Shown: positions 7,541 through 16,155, numbered from the stretch's first letter. The stretch is 52,642 bases of DNA from AC-32 sp049644305 (GCA_049644305.1 JBARRQ010000046.1:1-52642), one strand, 5' to 3'. The notes: a model not told the origin generated them from the letters alone. Numbers and translations: made by a program.

Positions 7541-9889
7541 CTACGGGGTGAAGAGTGCGCCCCACGAGCTCGTCTTCAGCGTCACCTGGTTGCCGTTCCT
7601 CGATGAGCTGAACCTCGGAGTAAGCGTGCCGGCCGAAGCGCCCGTCTTGACGATGCCAACGATCTGGGCGAGGTAGGTTGTATTGGCTGTTCCGACATTG
7701 GTCGCAGTGGCTGCCGTGTCCCAGGCGCTTCCGAAGCCCGAGTACAAGCCGCCCGTTCCGCCGTTCGAAACTGGGGTGTGGATCGTGTAGCTGACCAGGG
7801 AGGCGCCCGCCGGTCCGGTCACTGCGAGGGAGATGCCGGTGTTCGTGGCAGCGGACTGGAAGAGGATCCGGTACTCGAAGGTGTAGGTGGTGTTCGCCGC
7901 CAGGGCGAGGTCGAGCCCTGTTGCCGAGGAGAGCGTGGTTGTCGCGTTCGTGTTGTCGGCGCTCGCCTTCCGGACGGTGGTCGGTCCGGGACCGGCCGGG
8001 CCCTGCGGACCGGTCGGACCCAGCGCGCCCTGGGCGCCGGTAGCGCCTTTGGCGCCGGCCGGGCCCTGGGCACCCGTCGCGCCCTTGGCGCCCGCGGCGC
8101 CCTGAGCACCAGTCGTGCCCTTCACACCCTGCGTGCCCTGCGTGCCGGTGGTGCCCTTTGCACCCTGCGCGCCCGTCGTGCCCTTCGGCCCGGCCGCGCC
8201 GTTCGGGCCGATGGGGCCCTGAGGACCCGCGGGGCCCTGGGCTCCCTGTGCGCCCGTGGTGCCCTTGGCGCCCTGCGCACCCGCCGGTCCCTGCGCGCCC
8301 GTGGGTCCCTTGGCACCTGCGGGACCCTGCGCTCCGGCAGGACCCTGCGCTCCGGCAGGACCCTGCGCTCCGGTAACACCCTTCGCGCCGGCCGCGCCCT
8401 GAGCGCCGGTAACACCCTTTGCGCCCTGAGCGCCAGTGACACCCTTCGCGCCTTGCGGGCCAGCCGCACCCTGGGAGCCTGTGGCACCCTTCGCGCCCTG
8501 CGGACCAGCCACACCTTGCGCGCCGGTAGCACCCTTCGCGCCCTGCGCGCCGGCTACACCCTGTGCGCCGGTTGAACCCTTAGCGCCCTGCGGGCCGGCG
8601 GGACCGATCGGCCCCTGTGGGCCGGCCGGGCCCTGCGCTCCGGCAGGTCCCTGCGAGCCGGTAGCGCCCTTGGCGCCCTGCGCGCCCGTTACACCTTTAA
8701 CGCCCTGAGGTCCCGCGACGCCCTGGGTACCGGTGGCACCCTTGACGCCCTGCAGACCCTGAGCTCCAGTCGCCCCCTTCGCGCCCTGCGGGCCAACCGG
8801 GCCCTGGGCTCCTGCGGGGCCCTGCGCGCCGGTAGCGCCCTTGGCGCCCTGCGCGCCCGTTACACCTTGAATGCCCTGAGGTCCTGCCGCACCCTGGGAG
8901 CCGGTGGCACCCTTAATGCCCTGCAGGCCTTGAGCTCCTGTCGCGCCCTTCGTGCCCTGCGCGCCTGTTACACCTTTGACGCCCTGCGCACCTGCCGCGC
9001 CCTGCGCGCCGGTAGCACCCTTTGCGCCCTGGGGGCCGGCAGGACCGATCGGCCCTTGCGGACCGGCCGGGCCCTGTGCTCCGGCAGGCCCCTGTGCGCC
9101 GGCCGCTCCCTGGGCGCCGGTAGCACCCTTGACGCCCTGAGGACCGGCCGCGCCCTGGGCGCCTGTAGCACCCTTCGAGCCCTGCGCTCCGGTCGAGCCC
9201 TTCGCGCCCTGAGGACCGGCGGCGCCTACGGGGCCCTGAGGACCCGCCGGGCCGGCAGCCCCGGTAAGACCAATGGGTCCCTGCGGACCGATGGCGCCTG
9301 TCGCGCCGCGCGCAGCGGCTGTGCCTGGAATACCTTGCGGCCCCTGAGCGCCTGTCGCGCCGGCTGGGCCGGTGGGGCCCTGGGGCCCGGCGATACCGAT
9401 CGGTCCCTGCGGTCCGGCCGGGCCGTCAGCTCCTCGTGCGCCTTGAGAGCCCGTTGCACCGCGTGGGGTGTGCGCGCTGGTCGAATACCCGTTGCGAGTC
9501 CCTGTGCTGTTCGAGCCCGAACGGCTCGACCGACCGGTTGCCGTCGAGCCGCCGGCCGAGCTCGAAGTCGAGCGCGAATGGCCAGAAGTAGTGCCGCCCG
9601 CCACATCGGCGGCACTACCCCGTGTGCCCAGGGCGCCGCGCGGCCCATGTCCGCCACGGGTCGCGTGTTGCTTGCCGGAGCCAGTCTTGTTGTTCAGCAC
9701 GACGTCCGAGAACGGCGCTTCGGCACTGTGTCCCTGCGAGCGGCCGTTCGAAGCGCTGCCGTGGAAGAAAACTGTGCCGGCGGCCAGCGAGAGCGTGAGC
9801 GCCAGCAGCATGAGCGAAGGAGTGCCGAGCAGCCAGCCCTGCTTGCGGAGCGCCGCGATTCGTTGCAGTAGATGATTCAAATTTGCCAC
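7541..9889 (-). CDS. Membrane-anchored collagen-like (Gly-X-Y) protein
   Basis: 782 residues. A cytoplasmic N-terminus and a hydrophobic segment at about 20-43 form a signal anchor. Residues 45-143 are a Ser/Thr/Gly-rich linker. From about 144 to 635 there are some 164 nearly unbroken Gly-X-Y triplets, dominated by GAQ, GAK, GAT, GPA, GPQ and GPI, with one imperfect triplet (AAR). A C-terminal domain of about 147 residues (636-782) is Thr/Ser-rich and probably beta-sandwich, as in other bacterial collagen-like proteins where it trimerises the rod. The triplet region has about 25 Lys but only one Asp and no Glu. A trimeric surface rod is the likely structure; its ligand is unknown. Confidence 0.9.
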   Translation of the reverse strand: MANLNHLLQRIAALRKQGWLLGTPSLMLLALTLSLAAGTVFFHGSASNGRSQGHSAEAPFSDVVLNNKTGSGKQHATRGGHGPRGALGTRGSAADVAGGTTSGHSRSTSSSAGGSTATGRSSRSGSNSTGTRNGYSTSAHTPRGATGSQGARGADGPAGPQGPIGIAGPQGPTGPAGATGAQGPQGIPGTAAARGATGAIGPQGPIGLTGAAGPAGPQGPVGAAGPQGAKGSTGAQGSKGATGAQGAAGPQGVKGATGAQGAAGAQGPAGAQGPAGPQGPIGPAGPQGAKGATGAQGAAGAQGVKGVTGAQGTKGATGAQGLQGIKGATGSQGAAGPQGIQGVTGAQGAKGATGAQGPAGAQGPVGPQGAKGATGAQGLQGVKGATGTQGVAGPQGVKGVTGAQGAKGATGSQGPAGAQGPAGPQGPIGPAGPQGAKGSTGAQGVAGAQGAKGATGAQGVAGPQGAKGATGSQGAAGPQGAKGVTGAQGAKGVTGAQGAAGAKGVTGAQGPAGAQGPAGAQGPAGAKGPTGAQGPAGAQGAKGTTGAQGAQGPAGPQGPIGPNGAAGPKGTTGAQGAKGTTGTQGTQGVKGTTGAQGAAGAKGATGAQGPAGAKGATGAQGALGPTGPQGPAGPGPTTVRKASADNTNATTTLSSATGLDLALAANTTYTFEYRILFQSAATNTGISLAVTGPAGASLVSYTIHTPVSNGGTGGLYSGFGSAWDTAATATNVGTANTTYLAQIVGIVKTGASAGTLTPRFSSSRNGNQVTLKTSSWGALFTP
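7985..9460 (-). repeat. Gly-X-Y coding repeat region
   Basis: About 1.5 kb of degenerate 9-base repeats encoding collagen triplets, with larger units of 18 and 27 bases. A block around GPAGPQGPIGPAGPQGAKG recurs, showing internal duplication. Third-codon positions vary between copies, so most copies are old. Confidence 0.9.
8323..8373 (-). repeat. Perfect 18-base tandem repeat inside the collagen gene
   Basis: The unit GACCCTGCGCTCCGGCAG (plus-strand reading) is repeated almost three times without a mismatch and encodes GPAGAQ hexapeptides. Identity at silent positions, unlike neighbouring triplets, points to recent slippage or unequal exchange. Confidence 0.85.
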
Positions 9890-10034
9890 GATCGCGACAT
9901 CGACGGCCTGGGATGGAATTCGGGAGGCTTCCGGTATGAGGGACGTATGAACGACCCGAAAATCCCTGAGCCGAGGGACGGAGAGGCGCGGTGGCAGCCC
10001 AATTGAGGCGGCGCGCCCCCGAATCGGAGCTGCG

Positions 10035-10721
10035 GTGACGCGTGTCCTCGTCGTCGATGACGACGCCGATATTCGAGGCCTCGTCGCGGAGTTGCTCGAA
10101 CGGGCTGGGCACCAGGTCGTCGAAGCGTCCGACGGGATGGAAGGGCTGAAGGCGTTCTACGCCGAGCATCCTGATCTCGTGATCCTCGACGTCCAGATGC
10201 CGGGACTGGACGGTTGGGAGACCCTGAAGCGCATTCGCGAGGTGAGCGACGTGCCCGTCGTGATGCTGACCGCTCGGGCGGAGGAGCTCGACAAGGTCCG
10301 CGGTCTGCGCGGAGGTGCCGACGATTACGTGACCAAGCCGTTTGGCCGCCAGGAGCTGATGGCACGCGTCAATGCCAACCTGCGCCGCTCTCGGACCACC
10401 GCCTCGGCGCCGGAGACGTATGGAGATGGGTTCCTCACGATTGACTTCCCCCAGCGCACGGTCCGCGCGGGCGAGCATGACCTCTCTTTGACGCCGCTCG
10501 AGTTTCGGTTGCTGACGGCCTTCGTCCGCAATCCGAATCAGGTCCTGTCGCACGAACAGCTGCTTGCGCTCGTCTGGGGAGACGCGCATGCAGCCGAGCG
10601 CGACCAGGTGAAGCTCTACGTCGGCTACCTGCGTCGAAAGCTTGGCACGTCACCGGGTGGCGCCTCGCCCATCGAGACTGTTCGGGGCTTCGGCTACCGG
10701 TACCGGCCGGCGACGGCTTGA
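10035..10721 (+). CDS. OmpR/PhoB-family response regulator
   Basis: 228 residues. The receiver (1-115) has the acidic pair DDD8-10, phosphoacceptor Asp52 in ILDVQMPG, Thr/Ser switch in MLTA and Lys101 in TKPFG. The C-terminal winged helix (about 130-225) ends in the usual VRGFGYRYRP. It would bind DNA as a phosphorylated dimer. No kinase is adjacent on this strand; the nearest kinases are on the opposite strand at 12-18 kb. Start GTG 10035 has a GGAG at 10026-10029. Confidence 0.93.
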   Translation: MTRVLVVDDDADIRGLVAELLERAGHQVVEASDGMEGLKAFYAEHPDLVILDVQMPGLDGWETLKRIREVSDVPVVMLTARAEELDKVRGLRGGADDYVTKPFGRQELMARVNANLRRSRTTASAPETYGDGFLTIDFPQRTVRAGEHDLSLTPLEFRLLTAFVRNPNQVLSHEQLLALVWGDAHAAERDQVKLYVGYLRRKLGTSPGGASPIETVRGFGYRYRPATA

Positions 10722-10794
10722 GCTCAGCGCGCTGAACGAGCTCACGGCGCGCACGGCGCTGACGGTGGGCAACAGCTAGGCTGGTGCGACGGAT

Positions 10795-11433
10795 GTGGGG
10801 CGATCCGAGCGGGCAGCGCGTGTGACGGGGGTCAGCGGGCGGCGCGTGCTCGTGGTCGAGGACGACGCGATGGCGCAAAGCTGGATCCGCCTCGCGCTCG
10901 AGGGCTCGGAGTTCCAGATCGCGGGAACCGCCTCATCTGCGGCCGAGACGCTGGAGCTGATCGAGCGGAGACGGCCTGAGCTTTTGCTCGTTGACTACCA
11001 CCTCCCGGATACGGTCGGGACGGAGCTGCTGCGAGAGCTGCGGAGGCAGGGGATTTCTATTCCGGCGGTGCTGATGACCGCGAACCTCGAGCGAGGATTC
11101 AACGAGGCGGCGGGCGAAGCCGGCGCCCAGGGCAGCGTGCTCAAGTCCGGTCGTCAGGACGAGCTGATCGAGGCTCTGCACAACGTCGCTGAGGGCCGGC
11201 AGGCATTCGACGTGCGTCACCCGAAAAGGGATCCAGGACGAGGCGCTCTCAGCCCCCGGGAACGCGAAGTGCTGCGCGAGGTGGCGGCAGGCGCTACCAA
11301 TCGCGAGATCGCCGCGAAGCTGGGGGTCGGGGAAGAGACCGTGAAGACACTCGTCGCACGAACCTTCGCGAAGCTGGGCGTGCGGAAGCGGGCCGAGGCG
11401 GTCGACCAGGCCCATAACCTGGGGCTCCTGTGA
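10795..11433 (+). CDS. NarL/FixJ-type response regulator with LuxR helix-turn-helix
   Basis: About 212 residues: a receiver domain with Asp67 in LLVDYHLPD as likely phosphoacceptor and Lys in SVLKSG, then a LuxR-type helix-turn-helix (LSPREREVLREVAAGATNREIAAKLGVGEETVKT). It is a DNA-binding regulator. GTG at 10795 is used because a TAGGCT hexamer (10777-10782) precedes it closely; GTG at 10822 is an alternative that begins nearer the receiver. The stop overlaps the next gene by GTGA, placing it in an operon with the phosphoacceptor-only protein and a CheY-like receiver. Confidence 0.9.
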   Translation: MGRSERAARVTGVSGRRVLVVEDDAMAQSWIRLALEGSEFQIAGTASSAAETLELIERRRPELLLVDYHLPDTVGTELLRELRRQGISIPAVLMTANLERGFNEAAGEAGAQGSVLKSGRQDELIEALHNVAEGRQAFDVRHPKRDPGRGALSPREREVLREVAAGATNREIAAKLGVGEETVKTLVARTFAKLGVRKRAEAVDQAHNLGLL

Positions 11434-11714
11434 GCTCGGACGGCGAAGGCGAGCAGGCGACCTTGGCCGAGCTGATCTCCGACCTCGCGCACGAGCTGAG
11501 GACTCCGATCTCGGCGATCGCCGGCTTCGCCGAGCTGCTTCGAGTGCGCGACGACGAGCGTCTCCGGCTCGAGGCCGCCGACCAGATCCTGGCCGGCACA
11601 GCCCGACTCTCGCGCTTCGTGGACGAGCTTGTCGCGACGTTGGAGGCCGACGGCGAGCTCGCGCTCCGGCTCACGAACGCGCGGGCCCGGACGCTGCGAA
11701 AGGAGAGTCAATGA
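11430..11714 (+). CDS. Stand-alone histidine kinase dimerisation/phosphoacceptor (HisKA) domain protein
   Basis: 94 residues containing almost only a HisKA domain. The H-box DLAHELRTPISAIAGFAELL gives phosphoacceptor His21, followed by the second helix of the hairpin. There is no N, G1, F or G2 box, so it cannot bind ATP or autophosphorylate. Both ends overlap neighbours by 4 bases (GTGA at 11430, ATGA at 11711), and the reading frame is intact, so this is a designed small gene rather than an obvious remnant. It lies between a NarL-type regulator and a CheY-like receiver. Passing phosphate between receivers, as an Hpt domain does, is a reasonable inference; phosphatase or inhibitor activity is also possible. 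Confidence 0.82.
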   Translation: MSSDGEGEQATLAELISDLAHELRTPISAIAGFAELLRVRDDERLRLEAADQILAGTARLSRFVDELVATLEADGELALRLTNARARTLRKESQ

Positions 11715-12079
11715 AGCGCGTGCTGGTCGTCGACGACGACGAGTCGATCCGCACGCTCCTGCGGATGACGCTCGCCGATGACGCCTACGAGGTCACGGAA
11801 GCGGCCGACGGGACCGAGGTGATGGACCTGCTCGACCAAAGCCTTCCCGATCTCGTCCTGCTCGACTGGAAGATGCCGGGACGTCACGGAGCGTTCGTGC
11901 TGGACGACCTAAAGGGCCGCTATCCGAAGTTGCCCGTGATCGTCCTCACGGCAGAGGGGCGGGACACGCAGAGAGCCCTCGCCGACGCCCTGCGGGCCGA
12001 TGCTTTTCTGACGAAGCCGTTCAGTCCGCTTCAGCTGCTCGAGACGATCGAGCGGCTGCTCGGCTCCAGGCCCTCCTAG
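11711..12079 (+). CDS. CheY-like single-domain response regulator
   Basis: 122 residues, receiver only: acidic pocket DDD8-10, phosphoacceptor Asp52 in LLDWKMPG, Thr80 in VLTAEG and Lys102 in TKPFSP. There is no output domain, so it acts by protein contact or in a phosphorelay. The ATG overlaps the stop of the HisKA-only gene, suggesting the two proteins are made together. Its stop shares CTAG with the stop of the convergent hybrid kinase. Confidence 0.92.
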   Translation: MKRVLVVDDDESIRTLLRMTLADDAYEVTEAADGTEVMDLLDQSLPDLVLLDWKMPGRHGAFVLDDLKGRYPKLPVIVLTAEGRDTQRALADALRADAFLTKPFSPLQLLETIERLLGSRPS

Positions 12080-15000
12080 GCCGCGGCGTCGGCCAGCGCG
12101 CTGTCCACAACCCGACGAAGCTCCTCCGCCGAGTAGGCGCTCTTGTTGAGCAGCGACACCGTTCGCTCTCGCAGTAGCCCGCGCTCGTCGGCCGAGAGGC
12201 GGCGCGCGGTGAGGACGATGATCGGAATCGTGCGCGTCTCCGGATCGGCGTGGAGGCGCTCGAGTACCGCGAAGCCGTCGAGGCCCGGCATGATCAGATC
12301 GAGCACGACGACGTCGGGCTTTCGGCGCGCGACCTCCGCGAGAGCCTGCTCGCCGTCTGCGGCCTCACGTAGGTCGGTGCAGTGTCCCTTCAGCGTCTCG
12401 TGGACCAGCCGACGGACGCTGTCGTCGTCGTCGACGACCAGCACGGAGCCGCGGCCCTCGGGCAGGAGGCGTTCGACCACTTTGCGGATTCGCTCCGGCG
12501 AGAACGGCTTCGTGATGAAGTCGGCCGCCCCGAGTGCCGCCGCCTGATCTCGACCGTTCCGGCCGGTGCAGACGACGACCGGAATGTGCTCCGTGGCCGG
12601 GTTCGTCTTCAGGCGCGAGAGGATCTGCCAGCCGTCGAGCTCCCCGGCCAGGACGATGTCGAGGCAAATCAGCGCGGGCGGATTTTGGTCGACGCGCGCG
12701 AGCGCCTCGTCGCCGCTCCTGGCCACCTCGACGCCGTAGCCGTCGCCGGTCAAGTACTCGGTCAACAGCGCTGCGGCGGCGCGATCGTCCTCCACGACGA
12801 GCACGTATTGCCCTGCCGAGCCGTTGTGAGTCAGCGCGCGAGGCAACTCGAACCAGAACGTGGAGCCCTCGCCCTCGCGGGATTCGAACCCGATTCGCCC
12901 GCCGTGGGCCTCCACGATCTCGCGGGACAACGCAAGTCCGAGGCCCGTGCCTCCGATCTCGCGAGTGTCGGAGGTGTCGACGCGGAAGAACTTCGTGAAG
13001 AGCTTCCTCTGCTGGTCCTGCGGAATGCCGAGGCCGGTGTCTGCGACCGACACACGGACCATGTCGCCCCTCGCATCGACGGCAACCTTCACGGTGCCGC
13101 CCTCCGGTGAGTACTTGATCGCATTCGAGATCAGGTTGGCGATGACCTGCGCGATTCGGTCTCGCTCGCCGAGGAGGGGCGGCTGCTCCTCCCGGACATC
13201 GAGCTCCACCCGGTGAGCTTCGCTTTGGCCTGCAAACACCTCCAGCTGCTCTCGCAGGACCTCCTCGATGTCGAACGGCTCGAGCGCAAGCGTGAAGCTC
13301 TCCTGCTCGATCCGCTGCAGGTCGAGGAAGTCGTTCACCAGGTTCGTGAGCCGCTTCGCCTCGCCGTGAATCGTGGCCAGGTAGCGCTCGCGCGTCTCGG
13401 CATCGACCTCGCGCTGACTGAGGAGCTCGGCGAAGCCGAGAATGCTGGCGAGCGGCGTCCGAAGCTCGTGGGAGACCGTCGCGACGAGCTCTGACTTGAG
13501 CTGTTCGGCCGCGCGCTCCTGCGTCACCTCTCGAAGCGTGATGATCCGGCCGAGCAGCGTCCCCTCAGCGTCACGCACGGGAGCGGAGGCGCGTTTGAAC
13601 GACCTCCCCGACTCTTCGATCTCGTATTCGCCCGTCCCCTCCTGCTCTGGATCGGCGATCAGGCTCGCGACGCCGGTTCGATACTCCTCCGGACGAGTAA
13701 CCCGCCGGGCGACCAGCTCGCTGAGCTCGTCCATCGTGCGCTCGCGCCGCATCAGCTCTGCAGGCTCGCCGAGCAGGTCGGAGACGAGCCGCTCGAAGGC
13801 GGCGTTCGCAAAGACGATGCGCCCTTCGAGATCGAACATCCCGATTCCGTCGGCACTCGACTCGAGGATTGCCTCGTTGATCCCGGCGTGCCGCATAATC
13901 TCTTCCTCGGCTGCCTTCCGTTCGGTGATGTCCTTGGTGATTCCGATCAGCCCGATCACGTCGCCGTCGGCGTCGCGGTAGGGCCCCTTGGTGGAGAGAT
14001 ATGCGCCCGAGGCGCTGTGAAAGCCCCCGCCCTCCTCGTAGGTCGACCAGTCACCCGACTCCATCACCCTGCGATCGTCGGCCATCGTTCTCTGGGCTGC
14101 GTCTTGATCCTCAGCACGCACCAACTCGGCGAGCGTCTTGCCCACGATCTCGTCCACCGGCTTTCCGAGGACCTCGGCGCCGGCCGGGTTGATCATCACG
14201 AACCGCCCCTCGAGATCCTTCACGGTGACGATGTCACGCGAGCCCTCTGTGACCGCTGTCAGCAGCGCGCTGTTCTCCTTTAGTGCTTCGTGCGCGGCCG
14301 CGAGGCGGGCGTTCTGGCTCTCGAGCTCGTGGTGGCTCGCTTCCAGCGACTCTGCCATCTCGTTGAATCGCCGGCTGAGATCGGCGACTTCTGCCGCCCC
14401 TGCTGACGGGACCCGGGTGGAGAGGTCTCCCTCGGCAAGGCGGCCGGCGGCGGCCGCGAGGCGCCTCACCGGCGTGACGATCAAGCGCATGAAGTAGCCG
14501 GCGAAGAGAAGAATCAGGAGTACGGAGCCTGCAAGGCCCCCCAAGCCCATCACCACCGCTCGGTGCGCTTCCGTCTCCGCGTGAGAGCGAAGCTCAGCTG
14601 CCAGTTTCTCCTGGACCGCAGCGAACCGCCGGAAGCGGGCGCGGATCGCATCGACTCGCCGCCTGCCTTCGCCGCCGGCGACGATCGCGGCTGCTCGTAG
14701 GAGCCGACCTTGCCGCGTCTTCGCAACGAGTGGCTCCCCGTACTGGGAGAGGTAGGACCGCACATCGGCGCTTATCGCCCTTGCTCGGCGCTGCTGAGCG
14801 GGATTGTTCTGCACGAGCCGCTCCAGCCCATCGAGCTCACCGCCTAGGAGGGCGCGGCGGGCGTTTTGCCACGGCTCCAGGAACTCCGGCTTTGCAGTGA
14901 TGACGAACCCGCGCTCCCCCGTTTCGAGATCGATCACGAGCTTCTCGAGGTGCGACGCGTCGTTGAGAACCGTCTCGGAGTGGCTCGCCCGCCTCGCATC

Positions 15001-15105
15001 CTTCCGCAGCTCGCCGATCCCAAGGATGAGCACCGCGAACGCTCCGGCGACAAGCGTCGCGAGCACGGTGCTCGCGAACAGCATCCTGCCGGTCAGTCCC
15101 TTCAT
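12076..15105 (-). CDS. Hybrid sensor histidine kinase (CHASE3-HAMP-PAS-PAS-HisKA-HATPase-REC-REC)
   Basis: 1009 residues from ATG 15105. Order: membrane helix 10-30; external region about 35-185 with the CHASE3-like ETGERGFVITAKPEFL; membrane helix 186-206; HAMP 207-260; PAS about 285-397; PAS about 408-530; HisKA with His546 in SHELRTP; HATPase_c 650-757 with N box around Asn657/661, DTGLGIP and GGTGLGL; two receivers, with Asp816/Lys866 and Asp936/Lys988. The second receiver has NKSA where KP is usual. This is a membrane kinase able to run an internal phosphorelay. The start overlaps the stop of the upstream receiver gene (ATGA), so they form an operon. The open frame extends further upstream but is not coding there. 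Confidence 0.93.
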   Translation of the reverse strand: MKGLTGRMLFASTVLATLVAGAFAVLILGIGELRKDARRASHSETVLNDASHLEKLVIDLETGERGFVITAKPEFLEPWQNARRALLGGELDGLERLVQNNPAQQRRARAISADVRSYLSQYGEPLVAKTRQGRLLRAAAIVAGGEGRRRVDAIRARFRRFAAVQEKLAAELRSHAETEAHRAVVMGLGGLAGSVLLILLFAGYFMRLIVTPVRRLAAAAGRLAEGDLSTRVPSAGAAEVADLSRRFNEMAESLEASHHELESQNARLAAAHEALKENSALLTAVTEGSRDIVTVKDLEGRFVMINPAGAEVLGKPVDEIVGKTLAELVRAEDQDAAQRTMADDRRVMESGDWSTYEEGGGFHSASGAYLSTKGPYRDADGDVIGLIGITKDITERKAAEEEIMRHAGINEAILESSADGIGMFDLEGRIVFANAAFERLVSDLLGEPAELMRRERTMDELSELVARRVTRPEEYRTGVASLIADPEQEGTGEYEIEESGRSFKRASAPVRDAEGTLLGRIITLREVTQERAAEQLKSELVATVSHELRTPLASILGFAELLSQREVDAETRERYLATIHGEAKRLTNLVNDFLDLQRIEQESFTLALEPFDIEEVLREQLEVFAGQSEAHRVELDVREEQPPLLGERDRIAQVIANLISNAIKYSPEGGTVKVAVDARGDMVRVSVADTGLGIPQDQQRKLFTKFFRVDTSDTREIGGTGLGLALSREIVEAHGGRIGFESREGEGSTFWFELPRALTHNGSAGQYVLVVEDDRAAAALLTEYLTGDGYGVEVARSGDEALARVDQNPPALICLDIVLAGELDGWQILSRLKTNPATEHIPVVVCTGRNGRDQAAALGAADFITKPFSPERIRKVVERLLPEGRGSVLVVDDDDSVRRLVHETLKGHCTDLREAADGEQALAEVARRKPDVVVLDLIMPGLDGFAVLERLHADPETRTIPIIVLTARRLSADERGLLRERTVSLLNKSAYSAEELRRVVDSALADAAA

Positions 15106-15476
15106 CGTTCTCCCTCGAGGAGCTCGGCGACGATCCCTTCCAGCTCGATGGGGCTGAACGGTTTGGAGAGGAAGCGGTTGACCCCGGCGTCTTCGGCGGC
15201 GTGCTTGTCGGCAGCCTGCACCCGCGCCGTCAGCATGATCACGGGGGTTTCGGCGAACCATGGTTCGCCTCGAAGCTCTGTCAGGACCTCGAGCCCCGTC
15301 CGCCCCGGCATCATCATGTCCAGCACGATCAGGTCGGGCTCCAGCTCCCGCGCGAACTCGACTGACTCGTCGCCGTCGCGAGCCTCGTGAAGGTCGTAGT
15401 CGCCCTGATCGAGCGCCGCGCGAACGAGGATGCGCAGGGTCTCTTCGTTGTCGCAGATGAGCACTTTCCGCCGCAC
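15102..15476 (-). CDS. CheY-like single-domain response regulator
   Basis: 124 residues. The receiver has the acidic pair in ICDNEET, phosphoacceptor Asp in IVLDMMMPG, TAR switch and LSKPFSP lysine. GTG 15476 is preceded by GGAAAGGGG. The gene overlaps the hybrid kinase gene by 4 bases and is a probable partner of that kinase's relay. There is no DNA-binding domain. Confidence 0.92.
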   Translation of the reverse strand: MRRKVLICDNEETLRILVRAALDQGDYDLHEARDGDESVEFARELEPDLIVLDMMMPGRTGLEVLTELRGEPWFAETPVIMLTARVQAADKHAAEDAGVNRFLSKPFSPIELEGIVAELLEGER

Positions 15477-15547
15477 CGAAAGCCCCTTTCCATCCGCTGT
15501 CTCCTGTCCACGAACTTATCGGCGTCGCCGGTCGGAGCTTGAGCCGC

Positions 15548-16123
15548 TCAGGAGCGCGCGAGGAGGCTGTCCAGGAGGCGGCGGAACTTCGCCGGCGGCA
15601 TCGCGGTCGCCTCGGCGTGGGCGAAGCGGATGAGCGTGTTCTGCCGCGAGGGCCAGTAGGCCCACGCGAGCGTCGACGCAAACCGCTCGCAGCCGAGTTG
15701 CGAGTGGCGCAGCCCCGGCCGCCCGGCCCACCAAGTCTTGGCTCCGAGCAGCTTGGTCAGGCGTGCGCGCATCGACGCGTCAAAGAGGAAAAAGTCGATC
15801 TGATGCGCGTACTCGTGCTGGATGACGCCCCAGGCAGCGCGGCCGTGGGCAAGCAGCGCGGGGTCGAGCCAGATGTCGCCCTTGCTCGCGTGGGAGCCGC
15901 CCCGAGCGATGTGGATCGTCACCTGGCCAGGAACGAGGCTCCAGTCGAATGAGCTCGCTTCGAGCGCCGAGCGGACGGTTGCCTGCTGGTGGGTCGTGCC
16001 GCCGTCGAAGGAATAACCGGTGGGGCCGGCCTGAGCGGGGCTCGCCGAGGAGAGCAGGGCGAAGGCGAAGGCCGCCGCTGCGAACAGAACGACCATGAGA
16101 GCTGAGAGCTGTGTGCGAGGCAT
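15548..16123 (-). CDS. Secreted HEXXH (zinc metallopeptidase-like) protein
   Basis: 191 residues with a signal peptide (1-32, ending SPAQAG) and HEYAH at 103-107, the HEXXH zinc motif, in the context WGVIQHEYAHQIDFF. Glu146 in CERFASTLAWAYW is a good candidate for the third ligand of a gluzincin-type site. Size is small for a peptidase and I do not recognise a named family, so activity is inferred from the motif. It sits on the same strand between receiver and kinase genes, 71 bases from the next gene, and three direct repeats precede it at 16156-16230. Confidence 0.78.
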   Translation of the reverse strand: MPRTQLSALMVVLFAAAAFAFALLSSASPAQAGPTGYSFDGGTTHQQATVRSALEASSFDWSLVPGQVTIHIARGGSHASKGDIWLDPALLAHGRAAWGVIQHEYAHQIDFFLFDASMRARLTKLLGAKTWWAGRPGLRHSQLGCERFASTLAWAYWPSRQNTLIRFAHAEATAMPPAKFRRLLDSLLARS

Positions 16124-16155
16124 GCTCTCGTCATCGCACGGCTTCGTGTCGCCGG

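Noticed and set aside
7985..9460. Regular repeats that could suggest a CRISPR array
   Set aside because: Units are in-frame 9- and 18-base coding repeats without unique spacers.
7778..9871. Open frames on the plus strand across the collagen gene, rich in repeated Cys, Pro, Leu and Arg
   Set aside because: They are the reverse complement of Gly-X-Y codons; the minus strand has the signal anchor and a C-terminal domain.
9947..10006. A 19-codon ORF with a GAGGGA before its ATG, upstream of the OmpR-type regulator
   Set aside because: It ends 28 bases before the next gene, has no -10 hexamer at a convincing distance and no recognisable feature; chance is likely.
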